Shown here in pieces: positions 24,100 through 36,700 of a stretch of DNA of 64,000 nt. The position numbers and the translations under genes were made by a program. Positions within the stretch are counted from its first letter, which is position 1; every line of letters starts with the position of its first letter. Under the pieces are notes generated by a model. The model was given only the letters and a program-made list of their open reading frames with translations, was not told the origin of the DNA and did not search any database. Where the stretch lies: positions 5,642,001 through 5,706,000 of the forward strand of contig NW_020825288.1 in assembly GCF_003286085.1 (NCBI RefSeq), written 5' to 3'. The stretch comes from Drosophila persimilis (Eukaryota; Arthropoda; Insecta; Diptera; Drosophilidae).

Positions 24100-24103
24100 T
24101 AAA
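24098..24103 (+). other. Poly(A) signal overlapping the PTRHD1-like stop codon
   Basis: The sequence GAG TAATAAAAATG puts AATAAA across the last two bases of the stop codon, predicting an extremely short 3' UTR of about 15-30 bases. Confidence 0.55.
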
Positions 24104-24241
24104 AATGAACAAGTTTCAAAAGTAATTACTCAACAGGATCACAGCCCCATATCCCTGCGACTGCGGCACTCAAAGTCGATGGGGGGAAAGCGTGGAATTT
24201 TCATTGCGAGAGGCTTAAATGCATTTTACTTTTGCTTGATT
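24104..24241. other. Short intergenic gap between convergent genes
   Basis: About 140 bases separate the two poly(A) signals. Nothing else is visible. Confidence 0.5.
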
Positions 24242-24247
24242 TTTATT
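24242..24247 (-). other. Poly(A) signal of the collagen gene
   Basis: TTTATT on the plus strand is AATAAA on the minus strand, 450 bases downstream of the stop codon at 24696. It lies about 140 bases from the PTRHD1-like poly(A) signal, so the two genes converge tail to tail. Confidence 0.5.
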
Positions 24248-24695
24248 GAAGTTTTGTTTTTAAATAGTTTTTGTAAAAAATAGCTGGGTTCCAGGTTTGC
24301 TTATTGCCGTAGAAATACTCGTAGATGTAGTAGATACATTTCGCATATTTAGAGGTACATTAAATCTAGAATTAAATGTTGCTTTTGTTCAATGAATGCC
24401 TAGAGCGACGCCCTCGTCATCGTCATCGTCATGGAGCTGGAGCCGAACTGGTTGCAACTTTGGAGCAATTTGGCACAGATGCAGGAAGCAGATACAGATA
24501 TATGTAGTAATAGGTGTAGTTATACAGTACAGAGTGTGTGTATGTGTATGGATAGAGCTTTGTTCGATTCCTACATTTAACAATAACAAATTACTAAAAT
24601 TAAGACCAAAGCGCTTAGATTCTTCGTATGGATATTGCGGTAGCAGGACCACGCCTTCGATGCAACCGTCGCATGGTGGCTGCTGGGGCTGTCGA

Positions 24696-24764
24696 TTAGT
24701 TTTTTGTGTGCGTCTGCTGTAGCGCGTTAAGCTCGTCCTTGAGCCAGGCCTGCCAGTTCTCCTG
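24696..24764 (-). CDS. CG42342: Terminal coding exon of the collagen gene ([13 protein letters not shown] tail)
   Basis: The acceptor CCCACCCAATCCAG follows a pyrimidine tract. Twenty-two codons read [17 protein letters not shown] and then THTKN and TAA, in phase with the RPPK exon. The amphipathic, helix-like tail could help trimer assembly. The 3' UTR runs to the poly(A) signal at 24242. Confidence 0.75.
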   Translation of the reverse strand, partial: QENWQAWLKDELNALQQTHTKN

Positions 24765-27700
24765 CTGGATTGGGTGGGGAGGGAGGGCAAAACAGATGGT
24801 TAACCAAAAATGGGCACAGTTTTTGGATTAGGAATCAAAAAAGACAAATGAGCGCCACGCAGGACCAGGACCCATCACCAAGAGCTAAGCCAGTGTGTAA
24901 CTACGATAGTGTTTGTGTATCTGTGTTCAAGCGAAAGGGTAATTGATGGATAGAGCGAGGTGAGCGGCAGAGTGTATGGTAATGGCGAACCGTTAGAAGC
25001 AGCAGCCAGCCAGCCACTTGGCATTTGTTAACGCTAATTGCAAATGTCAACAGAGCGAAACAGAGCCAGAAGCTCGCTCGCAGCGGAAATCGGAAATGCT
25101 TAACTAGTAGCCATTGCCATTGCCTTCTGTCTGTGCGTGTGCCTCTGCCTCTGCCTGTGGCTGTGTCAGTGTGCGTGAAAGTGAGTGCCAGTGTGTGTGT
25201 GTGTGTGGGTGTGTTTCAAGTGGAAGTGTAAGTGGATTTTGTGTGGTGTGTGTGTCTCAGAGAGCGGGTCTGTGTCTGTTTGCTTTGGTATGTTTGTGTT
25301 TGCCATTTGCTGGGTCGTCGGTTGCGTTGCCGCTGCCTGTTCTGTTTCCTTTTCACTCATTGTTATGCAAATTATCCTGATATTCATCATATTCGTTTTC
25401 ATTATCCTCCGCCTCCGCCTGCTCCTCGTCCTCCTCCTCCTCCTGCTCGTAATCGCTGGCGTTGCTTTCCGGCTGCGTTACATCGGGCAAATAATCCTTG
25501 TGCACGGGCGTTGAGATGATTGGCTCCTATAGGGCGACGACGGCGACGGCGACGGCGACCCATACCCATTCCGGATTCCGCATTCCATCCGCATCCGGTC
25601 CACGTTTTGGGTGTCGATGGGTGGCGGGTAGTAGTGGAGTGTCGGATAGTGGGTGTTCGTTTGCGTTCGCAAGTGGTGTATTAGTGGGTGTGTGTATGTG
25701 TGTTTGTGTGTGCAAAAGCAAAAGTTAGTTAAACCAAGTTAGACAACAAGATACATACGAGTACAATAAATAGGGCTAGGAGCTAGGGGGCTTGGGAGCT
25801 TGGGAGCTAGGAGGGAGCTGGTTGGTTCATGCGAAATTTCAATTATCAACTTTTTTTGTTAGCCAATTGAGGGAGGGAGGGAGCTTTGGGTTTGGTTTGG
25901 TTTGGTTTTTGTGTAAAACGAATCGCATGCTAACCTTTGGCGGCCGCCAGCCACAGCCGGGCAACGGCAGCCCGTCGGCGCCCAGGGGGCATGGTGCGTC
26001 CAGTCCAGGCACGCCCTGTTCGCCCTTGTCGCCGCGATCTCCTTTGCGTCCCCGCTTACCGGGCGGGCCAGCATCGCCACGTGAGCCCTGCTCCCCGCGC
26101 GGACCTTCCTGGCCGGGTATGCCGTCGGTGCCCTTTTTGGGTTTCATTGTACACAAGTGTGTGTTTAAGTGTTCGTGTGTGGGTTGTGTGTGTTGGTAGA
26201 GAGTGGGGGTGTGAGTTTTGGGGGTCAAAGAGTGTTGCAAAGATGGAGGACAGTGTATTTACGCCAACAGAAAGAGATTTGCATGCAAACAGAGATAAAA
26301 ACAATAAAAAGGAGAAAAAGAAGACACAAATTATTGAAATTAGCAACCACATAAAGTAGAATGGATATACAAAGATATACTGTTCCACTGTCCGTGCCGT
26401 GGAACAAACAGGATAATGTTAAAGGCAGGGCAGGCGATGCTGCGTGCTTACCGGCAGTCCCGGATCGCCGCGCTCTCCCTTGTGTCCCGTCTCGCCCTGG
26501 GCTCCCTGCGAATACAACAACAAAGGAGATCGGTTATACCCAGAAATAAACAGCATTTCAGTGCGGCTTAATGGAAAATACCTTCATGCCATCCAAGCCC
26601 GGTGGACCCTGTGCAGCGATAGAGAGAGAGTGAGAGAGAGAGAGATTAGTAAAGCAGTGCGAAGTGGGGGTAATGCTGCCTCGTCCCGAGGGACAAATGA
26701 GTTCGATTGTTGTGTAATTTGTAAAGGCGTTATGCAATTAGCTTTTGTTGTTTAGTAAAAAACCATCACTTTATTGAAAAATGCATTATTAAAACGAAAA
26801 TTATGTTAGTTTCATTTAGCCATTTTACAACTGTGTCCCGTCGCCTTGGATCGTCGCCATTCCCGATATTTGCACACCGTCCATGCCATGCTCCCTGGCA
26901 AATAATTAGCGATGCTATGGGATTTATTTGCTCGAATCGAATCATACATTTGGAATGCAGCACGGATCAAAATATTGCATTTCGTGTGTGTTGTTTTGTG
27001 TTTTTTTTTGTGTTTGTGATGGCATAATGCATTCGCACATCGACATTTAGTATATGTATATTTAGTGTATGCATGTACATAAGTATATAGACATAAATAC
27101 ACATCAATTTATATTCATATAGTGTATATGCTTTTTGCAAACTTTTCTCGTTTCTTGTTTCTCGATTCCCGTTTATCGTTTATCGTTTAGTATGTAATTA
27201 ACAAATTTACACTTACAATTATTGTTAGCGGCTTATTAAATTTCTCTTTAATTATACAATTGTTGGGTAAGTATTATAATTTAGTCGCGAAACACACACA
27301 ATTCATTATTCTAGCCTATGGATCGATAGAGAGTGAGATAGCTTGGATTCTATAGTCTATAGTCTACAGTTAGATGAGGAAGAGAAAGGATCGATCTAGA
27401 GTATTCAGCGTGAGTATTGGTAGATAGAGGGAGAGTAAGAAGATGATGTTTGAGAGGCTGAAACAGCTAGGAAATTAGTTAAAGAATTCGTTATGTCTTA
27501 GGCTTAAGTGTTAACATCAGCTGTATGTACACGTGGAGTCCGTTCCTTGACTTTTCTCTGGACTAAATGAAAATTGACATGCAAATTGGTTTATGTGTGT
27601 GTTTGTCCTGCTCTCCTCCACTCGGAGATTATTACGACGAAAACGAGCGACACATCTAATTGAAAACAAATTGACATATTCATTGTGATTTTCGATGCCG

Positions 27701-30700
27701 TTTGCAGTTCGAATCTGTATGTTTTTTTTTGTGTGTAAAGCTGCCAACAATTCGCATTTCGCATTTCTCATTTGCATATTCATTAATTTTCCATTGAATT
27801 ACTGTACGCTGTGTACGTATTTTCGGGGTCGGCAGAATGTACATACATACATTTTATCATCATTTGCATTGTATTGTTTCATTTGCATTGATTATGCTTC
27901 ATTTTCGGGGTTGATTTTTATTTGTCCTTTTCGCATTTTGCATAGTTTGAACATTGAAAATTGAAAATGCTACAGATACAGATACAAATACAGATAAATG
28001 TAAATTGATGGCATCATTTTGCGTTTTCATATACATACATATAGAATTGTGTTTGCGTTACTTTATTTTGAGATGTTCGATGAAACCAATAGGATACATA
28101 GTGGGATTATGTATTTATTGTTTGATATTTCGCACTTCTTGTGCGAACAGCCCAGGCTCCAACTTGAACTTTAATCTAACTAGTTGCTGCTGTCGCTTCT
28201 AAGAGTATTTCAAGAGTTAACACTGAAAAATATGCACAATTGGATTGGATAGCTCTTGGTTTTTGTTTTTGTTTTTGTTTTGGGGAAATACACGAGTACA
28301 TTGAGTTTCTTTTACAATAGATTGTATGTATATAGATCTCTTTATATTTAAGTTTATATTGTGTAAATAACTAAACAATATCCATGCTTGTAGACAAAAC
28401 GTGAAACATTGAGAGCAAAAACTTGATCAAAATATCTTACAATTTCTCCTTTTCTGAATGCACATTTATCCTTAATCCGTACACATTGTATATATTTTAT
28501 ATATTGATGTTTATCTGCTTGTATATATGGTTATTGCTGCTTTCTGCTCTCGACTTCTATTGAATACTTCACATTGAAGCTTTGGCAAATATGCTTTGTA
28601 TGAATGAAAACTGTTCGCATTCGAATATTCAGACAAAGCCAATGGACGGCACCTAAGACAATGCAGATATATGTGCAGCAGGAGCAGCGAGGCAGTGGCT
28701 GTGGCAGTGGCAGTGGCAGAAGAGGCTTCCTCCACACAATCTAATTAGGTAACTAATTAAGTCACTTACTGCAACGATTGCCAAACGATTGAGATCGGGC
28801 TGAAGTATAATCTATCAATTAGTCATTCGCACCCCGTGGAAGCACTTGAAGCACCGCCATCGTTTTGGTGTGTGTGTGTGTGCTGGCTGTTTTCACGTAC
28901 AACGGTGCGTATGATTTATGCATTTTCGAGAGGCCCTCGGCTTTCCCGCTTTAGTGGCTCTACCCGCTCCTGCTGCTCCTGCTGTAATCTCGCTTCTCAC
29001 AGAGCAGTGGCGAATGAAATGCAATTAAAATATTTGCATTGCATATTTGTTAGTTGGTTTGCTGTCTGTCTGTGTGTGTGTGTGTGCGTGTGTGTGGGGC
29101 AGGTTGAAAGTTTGTTAGTTGAATCCAATTGATGGATGTTGGTTTGAGTATGTGTAAATATGCCTCTGTTTCTGTTTCAGTTTCTGTTTCATTTGCTTGT
29201 ATACATAAATACTTATTTGACTCTTGGGGCGTTTCTTAAATGATATGAATATGAGTGTTAATGTTTTCTTTCATGCGGATGTATTTGCCTAGTTGCTACT
29301 GACATGCTGCTATTTCAGATTCAATTCTCTGTACATGGGTGCGTGTTTTTACAACTTGATATACATATACATATACATATACATACATATACACTGATAC
29401 AATACACGTTTGGTATACATATATGTATGTATACGCCTGATATACATATACATATACATATATAGACGACAAGCATTTTGCGCGGCGGCTTTTTAACTTT
29501 TGAACATTTGTTTTGCTTTGATTAAAATTTGGTTTCATTTCTTCATATGTATTGAGTGTTTCGTTAAGACTTTCTTTTGTGTGTGTGTGTGTGTTTTTGT
29601 ATGGCGCTGTGTTCGTGTGTGTGTGTGTGTGTTGGAATGTTTGTTTGTCTCTTATGTCGCATTCCATTTATGTTGGTTATTGTTTAATAGACTCTGCCTG
29701 CACTTTTAACTAGTATTAGTAGTCGCCCCACACCTGTTCCAAGTAGAAAGAAAGAGACAAGAGAACACACAAAAAGGTTAGACAAATGTTTAGTCACGAG
29801 AGCCGCAAAAAGCCACAAATATTAGTGTTAGCTAAGCAACAGATTAATTCCAATTTCCACAAATTAAAAGCCAAACAATGAGAGTTTTTCCAAACGCTTG
29901 GCTTTTGCCAAAACAAACTTCAATTCAATTCAAAAAATTTACCGGTATGCCAGCCTTGCCCGCCGGACCGGAGGGTCCCGATTCTCCTCTCATACCCATC
30001 GGGCCCTGAAATTAAACCCAATTAAATCATAAATACTGACTCAAAATATAGATATTTGATCGAAATTCGTTTACTTACCGGCAGCCCCATGGGTCCCTGA
30101 TCGCCCTTGTGGCCCTTTTCGCCCTGAAAATTAGAACAGAGAAAGCGTTGAAGCAGGGGTTGAAGAAGGACAAAGCACACTCTTACCGAATCCCCTTTGC
30201 GTCCATCCAAGCCGCGGTCGCCTTGGGCGCCGGTGTGTCCTGGCGGGCCCATGGGGCCGGGTGGTCCAGGAGGACCATATAACTGGGGAAAGAAATCAAA
30301 ACGAATCACTTAGCACTCAATCATTTTGGGGGTGTTTACTTACGTATTCGATTGTGGGCATGTGTGGGGCATCCGACATGCCGTCATCCTGGCGACGACG
30401 CATCTTACGGTACTGAAAGTCGAGAGAGGGTGTTCTCGAGTTGCAGATTCATGGACAAAGCAAAAATGTAAAGTACTCACCGAGTCGCCGCGATCACCTT
30501 TGTCTCCCTTGACGCCGGGATAGCCCGGCGGGCCAGGCAGACCCGGGGGTCCCATCAGTCCAGGCGGCCCAATGTCTCCACGGTCGCCCTTCTCCCCCGG
30601 CGGTCCCTGATAGCCAGGCAGTCCTGGCGGTCCCTCGATGCCCGGCTCTCCGGGCAGGCCGTCCAGGCCGCGTGGACCCAGCGAACCAGGCTCTCCAGGC

Positions 30701-33700
30701 TCGCCGGCATCCCCCTTGCTGCCATCGCGTCCGTCGCGGCCGTCCTTTCCAGCGAGGCCAGGCGGTCCGGGCGGACCGCGCAACAGTGTCACTGGTGGAT
30801 CGTCGTAGTCCTCGTCCAGCTTCGTGCCACCAGGTCCAAACAACTGCAGTGGATTGCGGTCGATTTGAGGGGCAGAGAGACGAGTGGGCGAGCAAGAGTG
30901 GGCAAGAGTGGGAGGGAGAGCGCGATTGGGGAGAAAGAAGATGGCAAATTTAGTGGGAAGATTAATTTATGCCACGTGGCACCGCCCCAGGCGTTGCACG
31001 CGCTCGTTCCACACGCTTTGAAGAGGCAACAAAAGCGGCGCGTAAAAAAAAAGTTTATCCAAAAAAACCAGCAAGAGAGGGGGGAGGGGAGGCGTGGGTT
31101 ATATTGGGGGCGGTGCGGTGTGCTCTGGTGGTTGGTTGGTTGGGTGGCTTGGGCCGTGTGCCGCAGCGAAAGTCTTTTGTGTGCCACGAAATTGTGTTAA
31201 GTGCAAGTTGGAGCAGCCTCCCCCCCATACCCCAGACCACGCTTAGACAATGCCTGCATAGAAAATCTTTAAAACCGATGATTCCGGGATGGGTTGGAAC
31301 CGTGGATGGAGCTTTTGTTGGGAGAGGAGAGTGCCAGTGCCAGTGCGAGTGCCAGTGCGAGAGTCGAAAATAAAGTCAACGACAGCCAGCGACTTCTCTA
31401 CGTGCTTCGAGTGCCTGTGCGAGTGCGAGGAGTGCTTCTCGTAAGTGTGTGTGTGTGTGCTTTATACTTAAATGTACTCCCCTGTATGTGTGTGTGTGTG
31501 TGCTTTGCTCTTTGGCTCTTATCATTGTGTGTGTGTGTGTGCATAGCAAAAGACAATTAATTCTTTTTTTTCCTTCCTTTTTTCGTTGATAATGTATGCG
31601 CTTCTAGGCAAATTTCCAGAGAGACAACTACGAACCGAAACCACCCGAAGGACCCAAGCTTCGATGAGTCCAAAGTGCACACACACACACACACACCGAC
31701 CCACCCACACTGCACTCTGCACCGTCGTGGAGTGGATGGTGGAAAATTACCAAAAGCTCTGTGGCTGGGGGGCCTAAGCATTGGCATTGCATTCAGACCG
31801 AAGCCCCTAACAAAAACCTCTAGTGGGCAAATGCTGAAAGTCATAAAAGGCGGCACTCCAGCTCTGCAGAGTGGGGGAAAATAAGGGAAAACCATTTACA
31901 CATGTGGCTCGAGCCAATAGAGACACTCGATTCGCTGGCTGGAATATTCAATCGACTTCAGTTGGGTCTCGGCTTCATAAGATTAAAGTTGCGTTTCTTA
32001 TGGTGTAAGCAGGAGGAAATCTATGAATGCCATGAATGTGACCATTATCTGTTTGGTTATCCGTGAAGTTACACTGTTCGCTCCCGCTGTTCGAGAGCCT
32101 GTCTGTGGGCGAAGATTGGTGTAATATCCTTGCAAAATGCCCAGGCATGTGCAACAATTACATTTTCTTGTTGCCGGTCTGTTGTCACAGGAAGTAGCGT
32201 ACTTACAGTTATTAAAACCGAGCAAGAAAAGCATCACGAGCAGTAGCTGTAACAATGAGCACAAAAACCACACAACACCAGCGAAAAGTGAAGAGAGGAG
32301 AAGACGAAGATGAAGATGAAGTACAACAATGTAACCGCTTAACGCACACTTATACGGACAGGATGTGGCGTGGCATATGCACAAGTTGTTGGTTCCACCC
32401 AAATGGCAAAAGACAAAGGGATGAGACACAGCAGGGACAAGTTGAACAAGGAGCTAAAGGAGCAGAAGGAGCAGAAGGAGCCCGAGCCAAAGCTAACCAC
32501 AAATGCACTTCCCACTTCCCGATTTCCCAACTTTTTCTCTCTGCGCATTTTCTTCAGGACTATATGCCCGAGAGCTCATCTGCATATGGCTGTGTGTGTG
32601 CCGGTGTGCGTGTGTGTGTGTGTGTGAGTGTGCTGGAGCACAGGTGTGTGTTGCAGAGTAAAAGGAACCCAGGAGATGCGTCAGTTGGCGCTTTGTTTCC
32701 AACTTTTGTTGCACATTGTTTCTTATGCGGAATGGGGGGGGGGTGGAATTCCCCTCGGCTTCAGCTTCAGCTGCGTCTGCGGCTTCCGCCCTGATGGCCA
32801 TTTGTAGAGCAATTAAAGCGATTTGAATTAAAGCCGAGTGCTTAACATTTGCCTTTTGCGATAATTACGGGACACATTGGGGGCTTACACGGCCCAACAT
32901 TCGCCCACCCACCCCCTCAAAAGAAAGAAAGAAAAGGCCATTCGTAGAGGTTTAAAGGCTTTTAAAGGCAGCAGCCCGGAGCACCGAACCAGCAGCAGAT
33001 ACGATAAATAACATAAATAAAAGATACAGTTACAGCTACAAAGATACAGATACAGATGCGGACGGACGGACGGACGGCTGGGGCCAAGTGAATTGGGTGA
33101 ATGTTTTGTGAGACTCCTCGCAAGGACGATTGTTGGCGCAGCTGCCTAACTACGATGAAAAAAGAAACAAACTCATTCTGCTCCTGCTGCTGCTGTTGCC
33201 TTTTCGGCAGCCCAAAATCCCAATCAGTATGTGTGTGTGTGTGGGTGTGCATGGGTGTTGTGTATGTGTTTGTGTCTGTAAGGAAATCCATTAGAATGTA
33301 TCAATATTTGTGCGAGCGAGCGCCTCGGGCTGAATTTAATTTTCAAAGTATCCCCCAGCCTGAAGCACCCTCCTCCCCCCCACTCCACCACTCACTGCTA
33401 CAAAGGCTATAAATGTGTGTGTGTGATGGGTGTGGGGACTTTCTCTTCAATTATGCGTAAATATTGAAAATATTTGCACAAACGCCTTTCAATTTAACGC
33501 ACAAATGATGCAGCAAATGAATTTTCCATTCCACACGCCACACGCCACACAATCGGAGGCAACACACGTTTCGCAGCATACTTTCAGGCGCAACCTTTTT
33601 TGTATTTCGTATTTTGTTTCTTTTTTTCCAATTTAGTTGCCACCAATCCCGGGTGTAATTGTAAATTAATTGCCAGAATGTCTGTCCGTCCATTGGATTG

Positions 33701-36700
33701 GATTGGATTGCTCCTCAGCATGCGACCGGCGTAGTTTCCATTTAAAGCACCGGCTCCGGCACCGGCTCCGGCTCCGTCGAAAAAGAGCGTAAAACAGACA
33801 AATGGCCGCACGTAAACGCGTTAAATTGAAAATCATTTTGATCTCGACGCGACCTTTGGCGGCTGTATGTCGCCGAGTGCGAAAGAGATAAAGAGATAAA
33901 GCAAGCGACCGGCAAGGGCAGCGCTGCACGACTTCAAGTACAGCATGTGCCGCCCGCCGGTACCGTGATGGGCTCCATCCGTTCCCCGTCTGTCTGTCCG
34001 TTCCGCCACCATCTTGCGTGTGCGCATATTTTCCACAATTTTTCATTTTCCCTGGCAGTTTCCTCTTTTGAAATTTCATATTTTTCTCAGGCCATAACAG
34101 CCCGGGCACCAACGAGGAGAAAGAATAAAAAAACCAGAGCTCTCCCCCGCCTGAGGTGAAAGTTTTGCAGCCCGTTTCCGGCTCACACACACACTTGCCT
34201 TGCCCCACTCCCAGGGAGCCGAAAATCCCGCCACTTCATGGCATGTAATGCGTTTCGCGTTTGCCACAAAAGTTTACAAAACATTCGAGGAGGATGGAAG
34301 GAAATGGCAGGGAAATGGAAGGGAAGGCAAGATCTTTGCAAGTACGCGAGCGCATTAAATTCGTAATATGTTCCGCCGCCTTCCCCATTGATACCAAAGG
34401 ACCATGGGAGAGACAGCGGGCATTGGCTAAAACGGAAAACTATAAACAATATGAATAAGTGTCCCTCCTCGCACTGAGAATTTATCATCGGAATAAACAG
34501 CTTGAAATAAACAAAAAGTATTAGTGGCCTCACTCGGAAACTTTCTCAATCAGCATCTCTGCTCGAAGAGTGCAACTTTCTGTGGACTTTCACCCAGCTC
34601 GCATCCACTGTGCCGCAGCGCAGCAAGCAAGCCACAACAAAAGAAACAAGTCGGGTTCTGTTGTAAAAATTTCACGTGATTTCCCCCGCCCCCGCCCAAA
34701 AACATTGTTGCTGCGGTTTCGCCAAGCTCCTCCTGCTCTGCCACTGATGTTGCCGTGATATTGTAATATGTATGAAATTCGGAAGTATTTAGGGAAATCG
34801 TTGTTAAAGATTTCGTCGTTTTGCCGCCACCCACAATAACAATGGTGTGGCACATCAATGCCAAGATGGCAGCAGTTGGCATTTGTGTGGCTGGCTGTTG
34901 GTGGCAAAGCTGGAGCGTTCGTTGCGTATAATTTTGCTACTTTTGCATGCAGCCCCCCCAAGATCCATCCGGCTCTCTCTCTCTCTCTCTCTGTCCCCCT
35001 GTGTAACCTCAAACCCACGTCAATGTAGCACGCGTGCCTATAAATTTCTATGGGGTTGACTAGGCGGGGAGCAACTGTGTGGTGGGGAGTTTTCTTCTTC
35101 TCTTTTTTTTTTGGTGGGGTCATGTGGGCGCCTGGATTTCTTTATTCAATCGTTTTTGTGACTCCCACAGCGCTCTCATCATCGGCGGCCATAAAATAAA
35201 AGTTACGCACACCCTTGGGGCCCAGGACATTACACGGCCACGCACCCCCGCGGACTCGCACACACAAACACACCCACAGGGACCCACATACACACACGTA
35301 TGCAGTACCCACGCATGTCCTGTGGCATGTAGGAGCTACGTTCTGCTTGACCGGCTTTTTGCCGGGGTCCAGGGCATTCCAATCTGGCATTCAATATAAG
35401 ATATATGGACATTGACCGCAAATAATTGCCCCAGCGCCAAGGAAAATTGGAAAATTGCGCACAAAAGAGCTGAAGAGACGAGCCAGAGCTGGCCAAATTT
35501 GCATGCTGCGCACTTTTCAATGAACAATGACGTAACACACACACGCACACACGCACACACTGGAGTACAGGCCATACACACAGATACAAGGCACATTGTT
35601 GGCCATTTCGTGGATTGTAAAGCCTTGCCGGCTGGCTGGGGCTTATCAAATCAGGGAAAATATCAAACAAAAGAAGGCAACTCGGCTCCACTCAAGCTGA
35701 AGCAATGAAAATCCGAGCATTGAGTAGAAGAAGGCTGAAGGGTGAGAGGGTGGAAGTGTTAAGCTTATTGCGTCGTTTAGGCAACACCCAAGGAAAACGA
35801 ATTGGCCAAGTGTGCAACGAACAGAACAGCCAGAGATGAACCCTTTGAGTGGCAGACACACAAACACTCACAACCGACCAGAAGAAGGGTCCGGGTCTGC
35901 CACATCTTCGTTGTCATTTGGATTTCCATGTAAGCAACTTTAAGTCTTTGATTTGCGCCAAGGAGTATGTATTCGACTGCGGTGGAGACTGCGGAGACTT
36001 GTGTGGAGTTCTTGGGATCGCATTACCATCCAACATCCAACACCCACCGCCCCATCCCTCATCCCCCAGTCGGTGGGGGGGACCATGTGACGTGTAACGA
36101 ATTGACAAGTTTTCCCCTTCGTGTATCTTTCTTACGCTTTTTGCGACTTTCGCAATTTTTATGACTCTATTTACTCTGACAGAGCAGGAGGCAGGCGGCA
36201 GGCGGCAGGCAGGGAGCTGGCAAACTTCTCGTTGATAAGAAATGCGAGTCGACGGGATGTGCAGGGAAATTTATGCTGATGTGAAGGACCCCCGAAAGAC
36301 AACAAACTTGACATGGGCCCGAGAACCGACAACCGACAACCGAGCAACCGAGCAACGATTGTAAAATATATTAACATAAATTTGACATAAACGCTTCACA
36401 AACAGTTTTTTCCGAGCCGAGATTGTTATGGTTACCTCCTCATGAGCCCTTTCCTTTCTGTGAGATATTGTTTCAACTTTATTAAACCAAAATATTGGCC
36501 TAGAATGCGGCTAAAGCGCCACAGCAAAAGCGAGCTCTCTGTCAGTGCGCATAATAAATACAAAAAAATTGTGTATCCCTCTGTATTTGCCCCTGCCCCG
36601 CTGCCACACTCGACACACACCCAGTTTGAAATTAATTTAAATTTTTAATATGATGCTGGATCGTAAATTTCATTTGTGCCCCACAGTTATGCCAGTCCAA

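Noticed and set aside
32255-32794. 179-codon plus-strand frame
   Set aside because: It runs through EQKEQKE and TG repeats, with no family resemblance.
33666-34208. 180-codon minus-strand frame in the collagen intron
   Set aside because: It overlaps other open frames on both strands, and its composition follows local repeats.
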